Notes: a model not told the origin generated them from the letters alone. DNA of 64,000 nucleotides from Rhytidiadelphus loreus (GCA_947034895.1 OX344763.1:2854501-2918500); one strand, 5' to 3'; shown: positions 1 to 12,067, counted from the stretch's first letter. Translations and numbers: made by a program.

Positions 1-3000
1 AACTGCTACGTCGATGTCGTCTCTTTGTAGACTCTTGCCGACGGCCTCCACTACCTCCAGCATATTCTTCAGATTCGGTGGAATCGAAGTTTTCAATCCG
101 CTTACCCCTTTGTCGATGATCCGGAAAGTCTTCCGTTGAAGAAGATGCTTTGAATTGCCTGTCTACGTCTGGAGACTGTGAACGAGGTGTCTCCTTCCCA
201 AGTCGTTCTATTCCTAAAAAAACAAGAGGAAACAACTCCACTGTATTATACAAATAATTAATATAAACTATATGTTCATGTGACATCGAATCCCATACTT
301 CAGTGAATATTGACGATAACTCCAACTGGAGGAGACCACAAACACTTCTTACCAATCTACTACCAGAACATGGAGTTCAATATACAAACAAACTAAGGTT
401 TACCTTCACGTGCCGATCTTGAATTCGGTGTTTCAACCTTTTTTTTATAACTGTTGACTTTGTCAGTTCTGAGGGGATCCTCTCGGACCTCAATGTCTTC
501 AGAGTTTTCACATACTGCAAGGACATTTACCTCCAGGGGTTTAACGACTTCGGTGTTTTTCATCCCCTTCGGCTTTGGAATGACACCCTTCTTCACAGCA
601 GCAGTACTGATGTTGTTCTTCGGCTTCGGTGTTACAGGATTTGGAGAGTCTTCTGAAGGGTTAGCCCTCATTCCGACCTTCCCTTTACCCTTTGACTTTC
701 TCCAAACTTCAAAAGTTTCTTTCTGTTTCAGCATCCCACTTCCTTGTCCATCCATAACCTTCTACAAATGACAAGGAAATTGCATCATTTAATTCAAAAT
801 CCTCCTCCAATAAAAAACGACCACAATTAATTTAATCATGAAATATATTGACATTCACAACAAAAAATATATGACACACTAAAATTCCATGTCGTGAAGA
901 AAAGTGAACTTTTGACATGTACTACCTGTTCTGAGAAGATAGCTTCGGAAAATTTTGTTCGTCTACTGTATCGTTCTTGTCGTTCCTTTGACTGCTTCAC
1001 TTTGATCTGTGCTAACATGTAAGACTCTTCCTTCAGTAATCATATATAAGCCCTCTCCAATCATATAGAAGAGAGAGGGAAAAATGACACTAAATTGTCA
1101 TTTCCCTACAAATCTCCCTTCCTACTATCTACAGTAATTGACGACAACATATTGTACAACATTCAAAGAAATTCAAGAGTGAACAAGTTTTGCACTATGA
1201 CACCCTAAATCCTCTAACAATTGGAAAAAATGATTCTCAATAGTACTATTGTGAATTGTAAGTTAAAAATTAAACCTGATTTGATGTAAATGAAGTTACA
1301 CTGCTTGGATGTGGCTCACACTCTCGGTTTTCCAATATGTGGCTTCTGGTCTGCACAAATTCACTACAATCTATCATCTAAGAGACATATGTACATCATC
1401 TAAAACTGAATATGTTTCTTCCATTCAAGCTTATTTCAAATAATTTTTTTCTGTATAGACTAATGATCTCTATGAAAGCAAATCATTGAATTCCTTGAAG
1501 TTCTCAAAAACATAAGAAAAGGAACAATAAATGACCTCACATTCACTCTAATAATGGTATGTATTCCACTTCAGGAAGTAGTCACGAATGCATTTTGTTT
1601 CGTCATTCATTCATAGCCAATACTCAAGACAACAATACATAATCTTTAAAATGCAGTATAGCACTTCAATCTTAGACTACTTCCAGAAGTACACTTTTGG
1701 AAGCTCATCTTTTACAGAAAAAAATTCATGAATCTTCTATCCTATAAAACTAGAGTCCGTAACTTTACCTTCCTTGACTTCTCTTTCTTCTCACCCCTTT
1801 TATGTTGCCCACCGATTTGTTGTTCTGAACAAAGCCGTTTGGTCTGCACAGACGTTCAAGCGGTTTAGATTAAATTGTATAGAAAGAGGCGTACGCACAA
1901 TTGTTTTGACAGTAAATACCCTAACCTCCTGTTCTACAAAGTGAAATACATTATATTATAATATATGCCTACAAATGCCAAGAATGCAAGATGACAAATT
2001 TGCGGACTAATCACTTCACCTCGTACACTGTAATCCTGCTTCCCCCACTACTCTTTTTTCCATAATGCATTACATGTACATTAGACCCTGGAAACCATGT
2101 ACTGTCGGACTTGTCGGATTTTCTTGTTCCTGAATCTTCACTAAAAACCTAGTTTGAGTTAGTCAATGGCGACCGGAATGGGGTTACCTGTCTCCAATTT
2201 TCATTTACGTACCAGGTTTTCTATCTCCAGAGCTTGATCCACAACAAATTCGGATTTCGTAACTTCAAAACATTGTTGTGCAGTCTCTTGTTCATAAACA
2301 ACATGGGGGACCTCAGAAGTCCGATTGCATTGACAGTAGGGTCCTCCCTCTAATTTCGGCTCCCCTTCCTCTGAACTGTTGCTTAAACATACAATTTCTT
2401 GACAGCCCGATGCTTCCAACTCTCCACGATCAAGTACAGCTACAACTGCGGTGCATAGACGATGACCCTCTTCCAAATAGGTGAAGACACTGACGGCCTT
2501 CGTCTCTAACTCTTCCCCTACATCAACCCTGAAAAGAAGTTTACTTAATGAAATAACGAGTTACTGTCTGGAAAACATGCATTTGCCATCAACGACGAAG
2601 TGATGCTAAACAAACAGCCCTAGTGGAGTTAGGACGACGTTCTCTTCTGTGACGGCGGAAGACAAATCAAAGAATATCATCTTGCACTCTGTTAACAATG
2701 CCCATTTTTTCATCGTTCAAACGAACGCGTACAGGCTGGCAACTTTTTCTCTAGAATTTCGTGCCATGAGACCTGCATTGTCACCGCCTCTGTATGCATG
2801 GTGGAACGCCGAGTAGTCCTAATTTTGTTACTCCATCAATTTTAAGCAACGGCGGCAGGCAGTCACACATTGTTGCATTCAATTACTAGAATCTCTATTG
2901 CGGCGTTTCTTTAGAAGAATCAATCGTCTCTTACAAATGGGGGAAGCGGACAAATTACAAGTGGGTGTTGTGGTCCATAAGCCCTACTTTCTAGGAGATA

Positions 3001-3208
3001 TAAACAATCTTTTTTTGCAATTACGAAGTAAAATTGACTTTCACCACAGTTAATTTATGGCAAGAAGCTTCGACATTGTGCGACGGTGGCGCAATCACCT
3101 ACAACATAATAGGTAAGCCACTTACTCAGTGTTTGAGGGTTGTAACTTTTCCAAAAGTCCGTCGCTTAGGGTTCGTAGTTCGTTGAAGTTAGCCGACATT
3201 TTGCTCAT
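1..3208 (-). CDS. Unknown basic Ser/Lys-rich protein, multi-exon, 3' end outside window
   Basis: I do not recognise this protein. Seven exons join in phase with GT-AG borders: 3208-3126, 2528-2213, 2148-2020, 1843-1769, 1006-926, 761-404 and 213-1, giving at least 418 residues with the frame still open at the edge. The chosen start gives MSKMSANFNELRTLSDGLLE; an upstream start is possible. The N-terminal third is acidic and contains several Cys. The rest is rich in Lys, Arg, Ser and Pro, with clusters such as KRGEKKEKSRK and KKVETPNSRS, which suggests a disordered nuclear protein. It is transcribed away from the CACTA transposase, so it could be the element's second gene or a host gene beside the insertion. 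The sequence does not decide this. The consistent phase across six introns is the main support. Confidence 0.55.
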
Positions 3209-4001
3209 CACTGCGGACAAAGTGTTCCAGAAAAAGTTTGAAGTTGAGACAACAACAACGGCTCTAACGCACCACAAACATTGCCTTCTTGTCCACAAGA
3301 ATGACATCGGCCACAGCAGCGGCAAACTGTACTTCAACCTGATCTTGGCAAAGCCGGCACAAATGCGATGATGCATTGATTAAGGATTAGACAGTCTAGG
3401 TATGTTTTTCTAAACGCTCTTGTCAATCGATAAGTTTAACATTGGCAATGGTAGGATTCTGTTTTAAAATGTGAATGTCAACTCACAATGAATACTCTGT
3501 GAATAATACCAACTTATCATTGTCTCCGTTAATTGTATGTGGCTCAAACAGTCTTCCGTCTTCATTACTGTTCTGTAGTAGGACCAAATAGAGTGTATCA
3601 TTTCTGTTTTTGAACACTATGTGAATTCGACACAATGTTAGAAATTTCTTTTGTATGACAATGAGTCATTGCAGAAAATCCCTTCTAATACACTTCATTT
3701 TTTGGTTAGAAAAGTTGGTTTCCTAAGTCTAATCCTCTGTCTTTGCTAACCAGTCTATGACGTCTTAGACTAATATTCCTCTTTTCTTTGTCTTCTCAGG
3801 TTCAACGACAAAATTAACGATTTTTGCTGGCAAGAATCATTAATGTAGAGAAAAATCCGGCATCATCGTCACAGGCGTTGGGTGTTTGTATTTGTTCAGA
3901 AAGGTTAGTTACAGATGTCGCATGTTTGAATTTTTCATTCTTTGGTATGAAAAAACACCAAAAAAGGAAATAATCAATAGCACTGACCACCTTCTTTAGT
4001 A
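3209..4001. other. Spacer between two divergent reading frames
   Basis: This 0.8-kb stretch separates the minus-strand unknown gene from the plus-strand ORF at 4002. It may hold a shared promoter region and the 5' leader of the minus-strand gene. Around 3310-3270 the minus strand also reads FAAAVADVILVDKK in another frame, so an extra upstream exon is possible. No clear promoter element was identified. Confidence 0.3.
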
Positions 4002-4490
4002 ATGCCGAAGCATGGAATCCTCCGAGCTGCACCATTGTTCAGGAGAAGGAAGCGTAAGATCCAAAGCCCTGATTCAGATGAAGATAGAGACATGGTGCAA
4101 GAAGTATCTTCCTGTACCGAGCCTTCTCTCTTTAACCACAAAGTGGAAGTGCTGCCCAACACTTCTGAGGTCCATGCAAGTGTAAATGCGATAGGAGTGT
4201 CTGTAGTTCAAAAAAATGACGATGTAGATATGGATAGTCACGGAAAAAGAGTGGTTTTAGAACCTTTGTTGCCAGAGGAGAACACAAAGCCTATAGTACG
4301 TAAGCGAAAGGTTAGTTATAAAGCCCTTGCTGAGGAAATTCGGTTAGAGACCAAATTTTATAAGACAAAACATGCTATGGAATGTAAAGTTCTTGTCGCG
4401 GTAAAGGAAGAGGAAGGGATCAGTCGTAGTCTACAGAATCAGAAGAAAAAAACCTCAATCACAGCACTGTTCAACAACCTATTGAAATAA
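4002..4490 (+). CDS. Hypothetical 162-aa basic protein
   Basis: An uninterrupted ORF of 162 codons begins with MPKHGILRAAPLFRRRKRK and ends in a normal TAA. Two basic clusters (RRRKRK near residue 15 and RKRK near residue 104) look like nuclear localisation signals; between them lies an acidic Ser-rich stretch. No domain was recognised. A polypyrimidine tract and TAG directly precede the ATG region (about 3988-3999), so it may be the last exon of a longer transcript. It sits immediately upstream of the CACTA transposase on the same strand, so it may be an accessory ORF of that element. It could also be a chance ORF, although the length and charge pattern argue for some coding history. Confidence 0.35.
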   Translation: MPKHGILRAAPLFRRRKRKIQSPDSDEDRDMVQEVSSCTEPSLFNHKVEVLPNTSEVHASVNAIGVSVVQKNDDVDMDSHGKRVVLEPLLPEENTKPIVRKRKVSYKALAEEIRLETKFYKTKHAMECKVLVAVKEEEGISRSLQNQKKKTSITALFNNLLK

Positions 4491-4716
4491 AGCTGAAGTT
4501 TTTGAATTTTGAACTTTCTGTTGTCCACTAGTGCCATATTTGTACATTGAAGAGCTTCAAGATTCATTATGACAATCTTTAGTGGACAATGTGCATTGTT
4601 TGTGTCTTGGACAATTAGCACTACTAGTTGTGAAATGTTGTCTACAGTTGTCACCTGGTTCTTGCATGCATGTGGTAATATATACTAATATGGAGATAAA
4701 AATATGTTTGAAAAAC

Positions 4717-7700
4717 ATGCAGATGCATCGTGGAGGCTCTGGAGCAGCGTACCATATTGAGAGAGGTATTGCCTTAAGGCAAGGTTTTACAGAATATCCA
4801 TGTGCATGTCGTAGATGTCGCGGCGGGCGCATGCGAAGCACTGCACTTGTGGCAAAACATCATAGGCAATATGGACGTGACCCATACATGCGTTACCCAG
4901 TACTAGTAAGTGCTTATTTTTAATTATATATTACCTAAGGAAAGAGTTATTCGGACAGCGATAATGAAATTTAAACTAAAATCCAAAGGTCTTGAAACTA
5001 ATTTAATTTTAACTTCTGGACCTTCAATTTCTAGCGTATATAGTTGTCATGAGTAGGGATGAAGAGTCGTAGTCCAAGTTGTCGATGTTTCAATGTTATA
5101 TTGACTTGTTTACTTCATGACATGCATTTGTATGGGAAGGTTGAACATTTTGTAGTACATTGTAGTGATTGTGTATGTTCAGGAACGTCAGAGTAGCCAC
5201 ATGGCAGTCACCGTCTCTGGCAACAGTGCGATAGGTGTGTTAGAATATCACATCACTTAAAAGGTAAAAGTATATTGGATTTCTAGATCTACTGACAAGG
5301 TCGTATTACTGTGCAGACTGAAGATGGTAGAAACATTCGGGGACCCACAGAACATGTAGAAGACGATGAAGAAGACTACATCTGGCGCAGAGAAGGTGAC
5401 AATGCAGGACAGTTTGTGTGGCCTCCGAGAACCGAGGTCGAGGTGGAGGAGATGGTGCAAGATGCCTTTGCATGAGCTGATGCCATCCATGCAGAAGCAA
5501 GTGCCAATGACATACCACCAATGGACGATTTGAACGACCCAGTGCACCTGAACATCGAAACAAACATGGCTGATATGGACCACTTGATTCAGGAAAGTAC
5601 TGAAGCATTGTACGAAGGATGTACAGTGAATCGTTTGCAAGTCGGAATCGTGTTGATGAACATGGTGAACTTATACGGTGTTCCTCACACGTTTGTGGAC
5701 GAGTTGTTGTGTTTTTTAGCTACAGACTTACTTCCTCAATCGAACTGCCTACCCCGAAGCACTTATGAAATTAAGAAGATGATCATGAAGATGGGTCTGC
5801 AGCATGAGGCAATCCATTGTTGCCCGGAAGGGCACATCTTGTATGAAGGTGATGATGAGCACTTGGTGGATTGCCCAAAATGTGGAGAAAGTCGATATGT
5901 GGCTGGATCATCCAGTATTCCAAAGAAGGTGCTACGGTACTTCCCTGTCATCCCTCGACTGCAACGGTTGTTCAGGTGTCCTGAAGTAGCAGAACTTCTA
6001 AAGTGGCACACCAGAAACAAATCAGAGGATGGCCACATGCGTTCGGTTGTGGATAGTCCACAATGGGCAGCAGTTGAAGCACTAGATCCAAGTTTCGGAG
6101 TTGAAGAAAACAACTTGTATCTTGGATTGGTTGGTGATGGTGTAAATCCTTTTGGAAACCAAAGCACTCGATATTCAATGTGGCCAGTGTTGTTGGTTAT
6201 TTACAACCTTCCACCGTGGCTTGTAGCCAAGAAGTTTTTCATATCCTTAACTCTTTTAATTCCAGGTGACAAGGCTCCAAATGGTGAAGCTTTTGACGTC
6301 TTCCTTGGGGTACTAGTTCGGGACTTACAAAGACTTTGGCAAGGGGTGCCAACTGTTGACGCATCAGTAAGAGATGCCGTGCGCATTTTCAATTTGAGGG
6401 CGATACTTTTGTGGACAATAAATGATCTACCAGCATATGGGCTGATTTCAGGACAACAAACAAAAGGTTATAGAGGATGCCCAGTTTGTGTGACCGAAAC
6501 TTGTGCGAGTCACTCTCCGGTTCTGAAGAAAATGGTTTATTTATCAAGTCAAAGGTGGCTTCCACATGATCATAGATTTCGCCGAGCACGTGTACCATTT
6601 GATGGCGCTACAGAATTCCGTGAAGCTCCAAGGAGGCCCTCCGGAGAAGAGATCCTTCGAATGGGGGAAGAACGTCAGGTGTACCTCGAAGATGGAGGGC
6701 GTGAAGATGGAGAGGACGACCCAGTTAAAATGTATGGGGTCAAGAGAATCAGCGTTTTGTTCCAACTCCCGTACTGGGCTGTAAGACTTCTATGATATTG
6801 AGTTCATCAAGTTATTTTTTAAAATTTTCTGTGGCTTAGTCTTTTCTCATGTTATTGTCAAGTGTTAATAGCTACTTTAGAAAGCACTTATGAAATTATA
6901 AATTTTTGAGTGTGCAGGACCTTCCCATTCGCCAAATGTTGGATGTCATGCATTGTGAGAAAAATGTTTGTGACAACATTTTGAAAACTCTACTGGGGGA
7001 GAAGGACAATGCAGTTGTTAGAGTGGACATGCAACGTAGAGGAATTCGTCCACAATTGTGGCTCCAACGATGTGGCCGTAACGGTGATCAGATATGGCTC
7101 CCAGATGCTCCATATGTTTTGTCTAGAGCTGATAAGCAAGAGTTTTTTGAGACATTGAGGTCTATCAAATTCCCCTCACGATATGTGTCAGCACTGCATA
7201 CAAAAATTAGCGGAGCAAAATTTCGAGGGTTAAAATCCCATGACTATCATGTTTTATTGCAACAGATTCTACCAGTGTGCTTGAGAAATGTCAGCGATGT
7301 TCGTATCGTGGGAGTGATAATGAGGTTGAGCAGAGTGTTCCAGAGACTGTGTGGAAAGGCAATTGACACGAACACAAAGGAGCAGCTAATGCACGATGTG
7401 GCTGAAACACTGGCGACGTTGGAGAAGGAATTTCCACCTTCGTTTTTTGACATTATGGTGCATCTAACATTGCACCTAGTTGAAGAACTTTTTATTTGTG
7501 GTCCTGTGCATACTAGATGGATGTATCCTTACGAAAGATACTTCAAAGGACTAAAGGGCTTTGTACGCAACCTCGCTAAACCGGAAGGAAGTATAGCGCA
7601 AGGATATCAAGTGGAGCAAGCGTTGGGCTTTGTGACAGAGTATATGGCAGCTTACAACCCCACAAGTAGGCGTGTATGGGACAGCAAAGAAGACCCGTCC

Positions 7701-9189
7701 ATGACGGATGAAATTCTCGAGGGAAAAGGAAGACCACGAAGACTATCAGATCAATTGAGGAGCTGGATGCACGACTTTGTTCTAGACAATGCCACCCAAG
7801 TGGAGGCTTATCGTGAGTGAGTTTCTTGAGCCCAACTTTAGAAGTTGATCTGCCAAATTTTATTAAATATTCATTAAAAGAGGAAGATAATTTTTCATTT
7901 ACGTACTGTTAGATGAATGAAGCGGTCGGTATTAGTGGTTTAGGCTTCGACTGTGGTACGTACTGAAATGATGTACATGCACTTCAGAAGTTTGAAATGG
8001 AAGAATATGTCATTGTTGTGTTTATGTGAGAATAAGCAGCCGTGAAATAGGAATGTGACGTTCATGGTAGACATGTTTGGCATTAGTTGTTTGATTTGTG
8101 AAGATTAGTATGGGAATTAAGTCCAGTAATTTTACAATTGTTATTGCCTTGTTGACAATTAAAGGATTTTTGTAAGCAGAGTTAGAATTTTAAACGTGTA
8201 ATTGGATGTATCGAAAATGTATGAAGTAACTGACTTGAATGGAATCTAAATCTGAAGCGAAATTGTGATTTTTTTTGGGTCCTGGCTTCAGTCAATATGA
8301 GGAGTACCATGGGAGAATAACTTTGGAACGTAGACGCTTTCGTACCTTGAACCGCAGAAGGCATGGTCAGCGTTTGGTGCCTTATCCACCTCACCTTATT
8401 GGTCCGAAACCATTTGCAGAATGGTTTGAGGAATTAATGTCACAGAGGGTGGCAGCACATGATGATGAAGTGGACGCGGATGTTGTCTGCCTATCAAAAT
8501 TGCCATCCCATTTAGCTACAAAGTATCGTAGTATGTGGGCATTTGGTAATCATCTGCGGGTACTGAGTGCAGAGTCACACTTGAAGACGTGTGATTCCGG
8601 CATCGCAGCAGTGTTTCGCAGACCCTGGAGATCAGGTGTGAGGGACCCAAATCCAGTGGTCGCTGAGGTGGAATATGTTGGTGATCTTCATGAAATAGTG
8701 GAATTGAATTATGGGGGGCTTTGTGTGGTTGTGCTTCTCTGCAGTTGGGTCAAGGCAAACTACGAAGGCAACAATGCCACTGTAAAGAAGGACAAGTGGG
8801 GATTTACGTTGGCAAACTTTCAGAGGCCACTACCCTTTGGACCTGAAGCCTTTGCATTTCCAATGCACGTAGAGCAAATATATTTTGCAGATGCCAGAGA
8901 ATAGCATGGGTGGAAGGTTATAATGCGAAAAGAAATCAGGTCACAGCGAGTAACCGGCCACTTACGTGCAAGTGAGGACATTGGGATGTTTGCCATGGGG
9001 GATGACAATGAGCATGAGGGGCTTCGTGTCCCCCAAAACATACTAGAAGAGAACGATGCCCCGCTAGGAACTGGGCGGACTCTTCGTCGAGAAGATGCAG
9101 TGGTACATTATACGGAAGAAGCTGCCGAGGTGGATCCAGACGTCGGGGACTCTGGAACTTCATCGAATGAAGAAGATTTAGTTGCTTAG
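4717..9189 (+). pseudogene. CACTA/EnSpm transposase (tnp2 family), two nonsense codons
   Basis: The gene encodes a Transposase_21 (tnp2) protein that would cut and paste CACTA elements. Four exons join in phase: 4717-4905, 5317-6780, 6918-7816 and 8292-9189 (1,150 codons). Exon 1 carries the Cys-containing N-terminal part (YPCACRRCRGG, then YGRDPYMRYPVL). Exon 2 carries the tnp2 core, including a zinc-ribbon-like CPKCGESRY, VGDGVNPFGN and GCPVC. Exon 3 begins LDVMHCEKNVCDN and holds the DUF4218 region (HTRWMYPYERYFKGLKG). Exon 4 holds DUF4216 (KDKWGFTLANFQ). Two in-frame stops interrupt it: TGA at 5473-5475 and TAG at 8902-8904. The frame is open on both sides of each. TGA could be a mutated CGA and TAG a mutated CAG, as expected from decay of methylated cytosine. 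Apart from these stops the gene looks recent. The start codon is uncertain. Confidence 0.88.
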
Positions 9190-10110
9190 AATGTTGTCAT
9201 TGAAGATTATGGTTTGCAATATTAGTATGAAATTTTTCTGCAGCCTCATGTTGGGAGTGTAGTAGTAATGAAGAGTAGAGGTAGGATTTGTCCATAGGAT
9301 TGTAGGAAATGAAGGCGTCTGAGGTTTTCAGTCTTTGAAAATAGCTTCAAGGAAAAATGGATGTCAATGAGAAGTAAGTATTTTAGGAGGAAATACTGAA
9401 GTTCTCTGGGAGAAGAATTTGAAGGTAGTGAAAGTGAATGGATTAAAAGTTTATTTCTATTTTTTTCCACACAATAAACCTTGGAGGGGGAGGATGATTT
9501 GCTTTTCTAAACTTGTATCTTGAGTTCTAAATCAGTCCATTCTCAAGTTTGAACTCCAACAAGCAATTTTTGACATTAAAAATTACAGGATTCCTCATTC
9601 ACCCGTGACCTGAATTTTTTTTTGTTGACCAAAAAGTGTATTTGCTAATAGCAGCGAAGATTGTCCAATAATTAAACGCATCAGGGTTTGTATAATTTAC
9701 AGAATAAAATCTAGAAGTTCATGCATGTAAAGAACATGCAATAGTAGGTTTTAGGTGGCATGAACTAGCACTAGACCAGAAATAGGCAGTTCTGTAGATT
9801 TTATTTTACGGGGGTGAAAAAGCTATTCTGTAATGTGGTTTTTACGAGGTGAAAAATCATTTTACAAAATTACTCCTCAGTAGGCACAAAGTCCGGTCAT
9901 TTACAGAGATTTACATGGGGAAGCACTTCATTGAAACCCAGTTTTTGAGGAAGTGCCAAGTCAGACATTTGATGTACATGTGGAAAAAAATCAACAGAGT
10001 TTATGAATTCTTGTTGAACATCTTTGCAGCATTGTGAAAAATGCCGTTCCAACTACTTCTATTGTTGAAATCAACTGTGAATTCATGAAAACTAGTTAAT
10101 TAGGGCCCCC

Positions 10111-10123
10111 CTTTCTAGTAGTG
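10111..10123 (-). repeat. Probable right terminal inverted repeat of the CACTA element
   Basis: Read on the minus strand this is CACTACTAGAAAG, followed inward by GGGGGGCCCTAATTAACTAG. It lies about 0.9 kb past the transposase stop codon, the expected position for a CACTA terminus. The partner terminus was not found. Confidence 0.6.
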
Positions 10124-10660
10124 CAAGACTTGTTGGTCCTTCAATCTAGCGCTCCAAGCAACCATTTGAATCACCATAGGGGATGTTCTTGCCAATGCGT
10201 ATATCACTCCAATTTGCACCCAATTTGAAGTGAAATGTGCATTCAATGATTCTATGATTTGCCAAGACTACTATAATTTTTGAATGCCTTCTAGCTAGCT
10301 TTCGAAGTAGTTTGTTTTCTTTGTCTACCCAGAGAGTGCTTGAACCTGCCTGGACACTGTCTATGAGTGACAAAGAAAAAGTTTAAAATTATTCTTCCCA
10401 GACTTCCTCACCTGTCCTCCTCGCATGTTATATTGTTGGCCTAAGGTAAGCTATCATGGTTTTGACTTTTCTCCTTACTGAGATTGAGAGACTCGGGACG
10501 AAGAATAAAAAAATTCTCATGATCAATCTGAACATGTCTTCAATCCCTGTGGAAATTGCTTGATGAATGAAGAGCCTGCTTGTATGACTTCTTCGTGACT
10601 AAGGTTGGAAGCACCCAAAATCGTCAATATAAGCAATTCAACATAGTTGGCAAGTGGAAA

Positions 10661-11254
10661 TTAACCCTTCAACCCCTCAATCCTTTTTAGAATTTTGGCA
10701 CATTTTTGTTTGTATCTTTGTACATGAATATCATTTACCACAATTCCGTGAAATTGATCATGAATGAAGGTTGTCTTTTCAACATTCAAGTATTACATTG
10801 GATGAATGAGAAGTTAGTTGGACTAAATAGTGCCTACAAGTCTTCTATTCATCGTCCAAAATATAGACATTGGAGTGCGTAAGAGTTAACTTTGCATTCA
10901 AGCCCAAGAGCTGAATCAATCATTGCACTTGAAACAATCAACAATCAATAAGTTGTGTTAGAAGCAAGCACGGCCTCAATCTAAGGATGACAACCAAGAT
11001 GTGCAATTTCTTGGCGATGGGGTTTAATCCTTAAGTGCTTTGATGTCCATATTTTGGACAATGAACGAAGGGCTTGAAGGCACTCTTTAGTCCAACTAAC
11101 TTCTCAATTCATCCAATGTAATATTTGAATGTTGAAAAGACAACCTTCCTTGATGACCAATTTCATGAAATTGTAATAAATGATATTTCTATACAAAGAT
11201 ATAAGCAAAAATGTGCCAAAATTCGAAAAAGGATCGAGGGGTTTAGGAATTAAA
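10661..11254. repeat. Large imperfect foldback (inverted repeat), about 220-bp arms
   Basis: The left arm (10661-10879) and right arm (11033-11254) are inverted copies at roughly 85% identity by eye, separated by about 150 bp. Both arms contain the same landmarks in opposite order: GAATTTTGGCACATTTTTG, AAGGTTGTCTTTTCAACATT, ATTACATTGGATGAAT and GAAGTTAGTTGGACTAAA. There is no coding capacity; short ORFs in it are chance. It looks like a MITE or foldback transposon. Target-site duplications were not resolved. A further diverged fragment of the family appears near 41990-42090. Confidence 0.75.
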
Positions 11255-11904
11255 GATAACTCCATACTTGAGAATGACCTTTTTCACCAAAACCCAGGCT
11301 ATGGCTTGAGTGCAACAATTGAATCTTCACTCTTGTTTACTATTATGTTCTCTTTTGGAAAGATTTCAACAATGCCCTCAGAGCCTTTTATTCTAGCAAA
11401 ACAACAAGTTGCAATGGCTCTCTCAATGAGCTCAAATTCAGTCCGGTCTTTTCCATTGATCTTCTCCCCTTGAGCTATTTTGGTGCTTTTCTTCAAATAA
11501 AAGAAAGTTGACTAGCTTGAAAGGAAGTTGACTAGCCTTGATCCTTGGACCTTTTGAATGTGCTTCCAATGATAGAAATTTCAAGTCCTAATTGAAAAGT
11601 ACTGAAAAATTAGAGTTATATTTAACAGAGCACATTTTGGAGTCTATTGAGGATGCCCTAATAAGGTATGTGCATTCATAATAGATGTCAATGATAGTAA
11701 TTGAGTATTCTTACTATTGTAAAATATAAATTGTTTTTGTTGTATTTCATTGGCAGGTGGAAGAGGATTCCTAAGCATTTTAGTAAGCATTATTTGGGCA
11801 TGTTATGAATAATTTATGAAATTCCAAAATATTGTTTGTAGGTGTATCTAAAATTGATATGATACTTGACTCTCTTAGGCTCTTATGATGTGATTGTGTA
11901 CATC

Positions 11905-12067
11905 TTACACTATAAGAAACCCATGTTTTAGTTGGCGTTTTGTAATTTTTTCAGATGGATTTTAGGTGATGTCAGAAAAAACTACTTGTGTTTTTTCTGA
12001 CATCACCTAAAATCCATCTGAAAAAATTACAAAATGCCAACTAAAATGCGGGTTTCTTATAGTGTTA
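11905..12067. mobile_element. CACTA-type MITE, near-perfect hairpin with TTA target duplication
   Basis: The element spans 11908-12064 (157 bp) and is flanked by TTA on both sides (11905-11907 and 12065-12067), the 3-bp duplication expected for CACTA transposition. It starts CACTATAAGAAACCC and ends GGGTTTCTTATAGTG. The two 74-bp arms (11908-11981 and 11991-12064) pair with about four mismatches around a 9-nt loop. It encodes nothing. The terminus differs from that of the CACTA element ending at 10123 at only two of the first twelve positions, so a related transposase could have moved it. Transcription would give a long hairpin able to feed small-RNA processing. Confidence 0.92.

Larger units (their letters stand above)
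4600..10123 (+). mobile_element. CACTA/EnSpm DNA transposon, right part; left end not identified
   Basis: The element is defined by the tnp2/DUF4218/DUF4216 gene and by a terminal motif downstream of it. Bases 10111-10123 read CTTTCTAGTAGTG, which on the other strand is CACTACTAGAAAG, a typical CACTA terminus. The following bases CAA (10124-10126) would be the 3-bp target duplication. No matching left terminus preceded by CAA was found inside the window, so the left end probably lies before position 1 or has decayed. The start given here is only the coding side and is not a boundary. From 9190 to 10110 there is no convincing ORF; this is the non-coding 3' region of the element. Confidence 0.7.

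Noticed and set aside
454..771. Plus-strand 105-codon ORF
   Set aside because: It is the antisense shadow of the minus-strand exon 761-404, which fits a phase-consistent gene.
4619..4627. CACTACTAG as the left end of the CACTA element
   Set aside because: Only nine bases match the right terminus, the following bases diverge (TTGTGAAATG against AAAGGGGGGC), the preceding bases TAG do not match CAA after the right end, and it would leave almost no promoter before the transposase.
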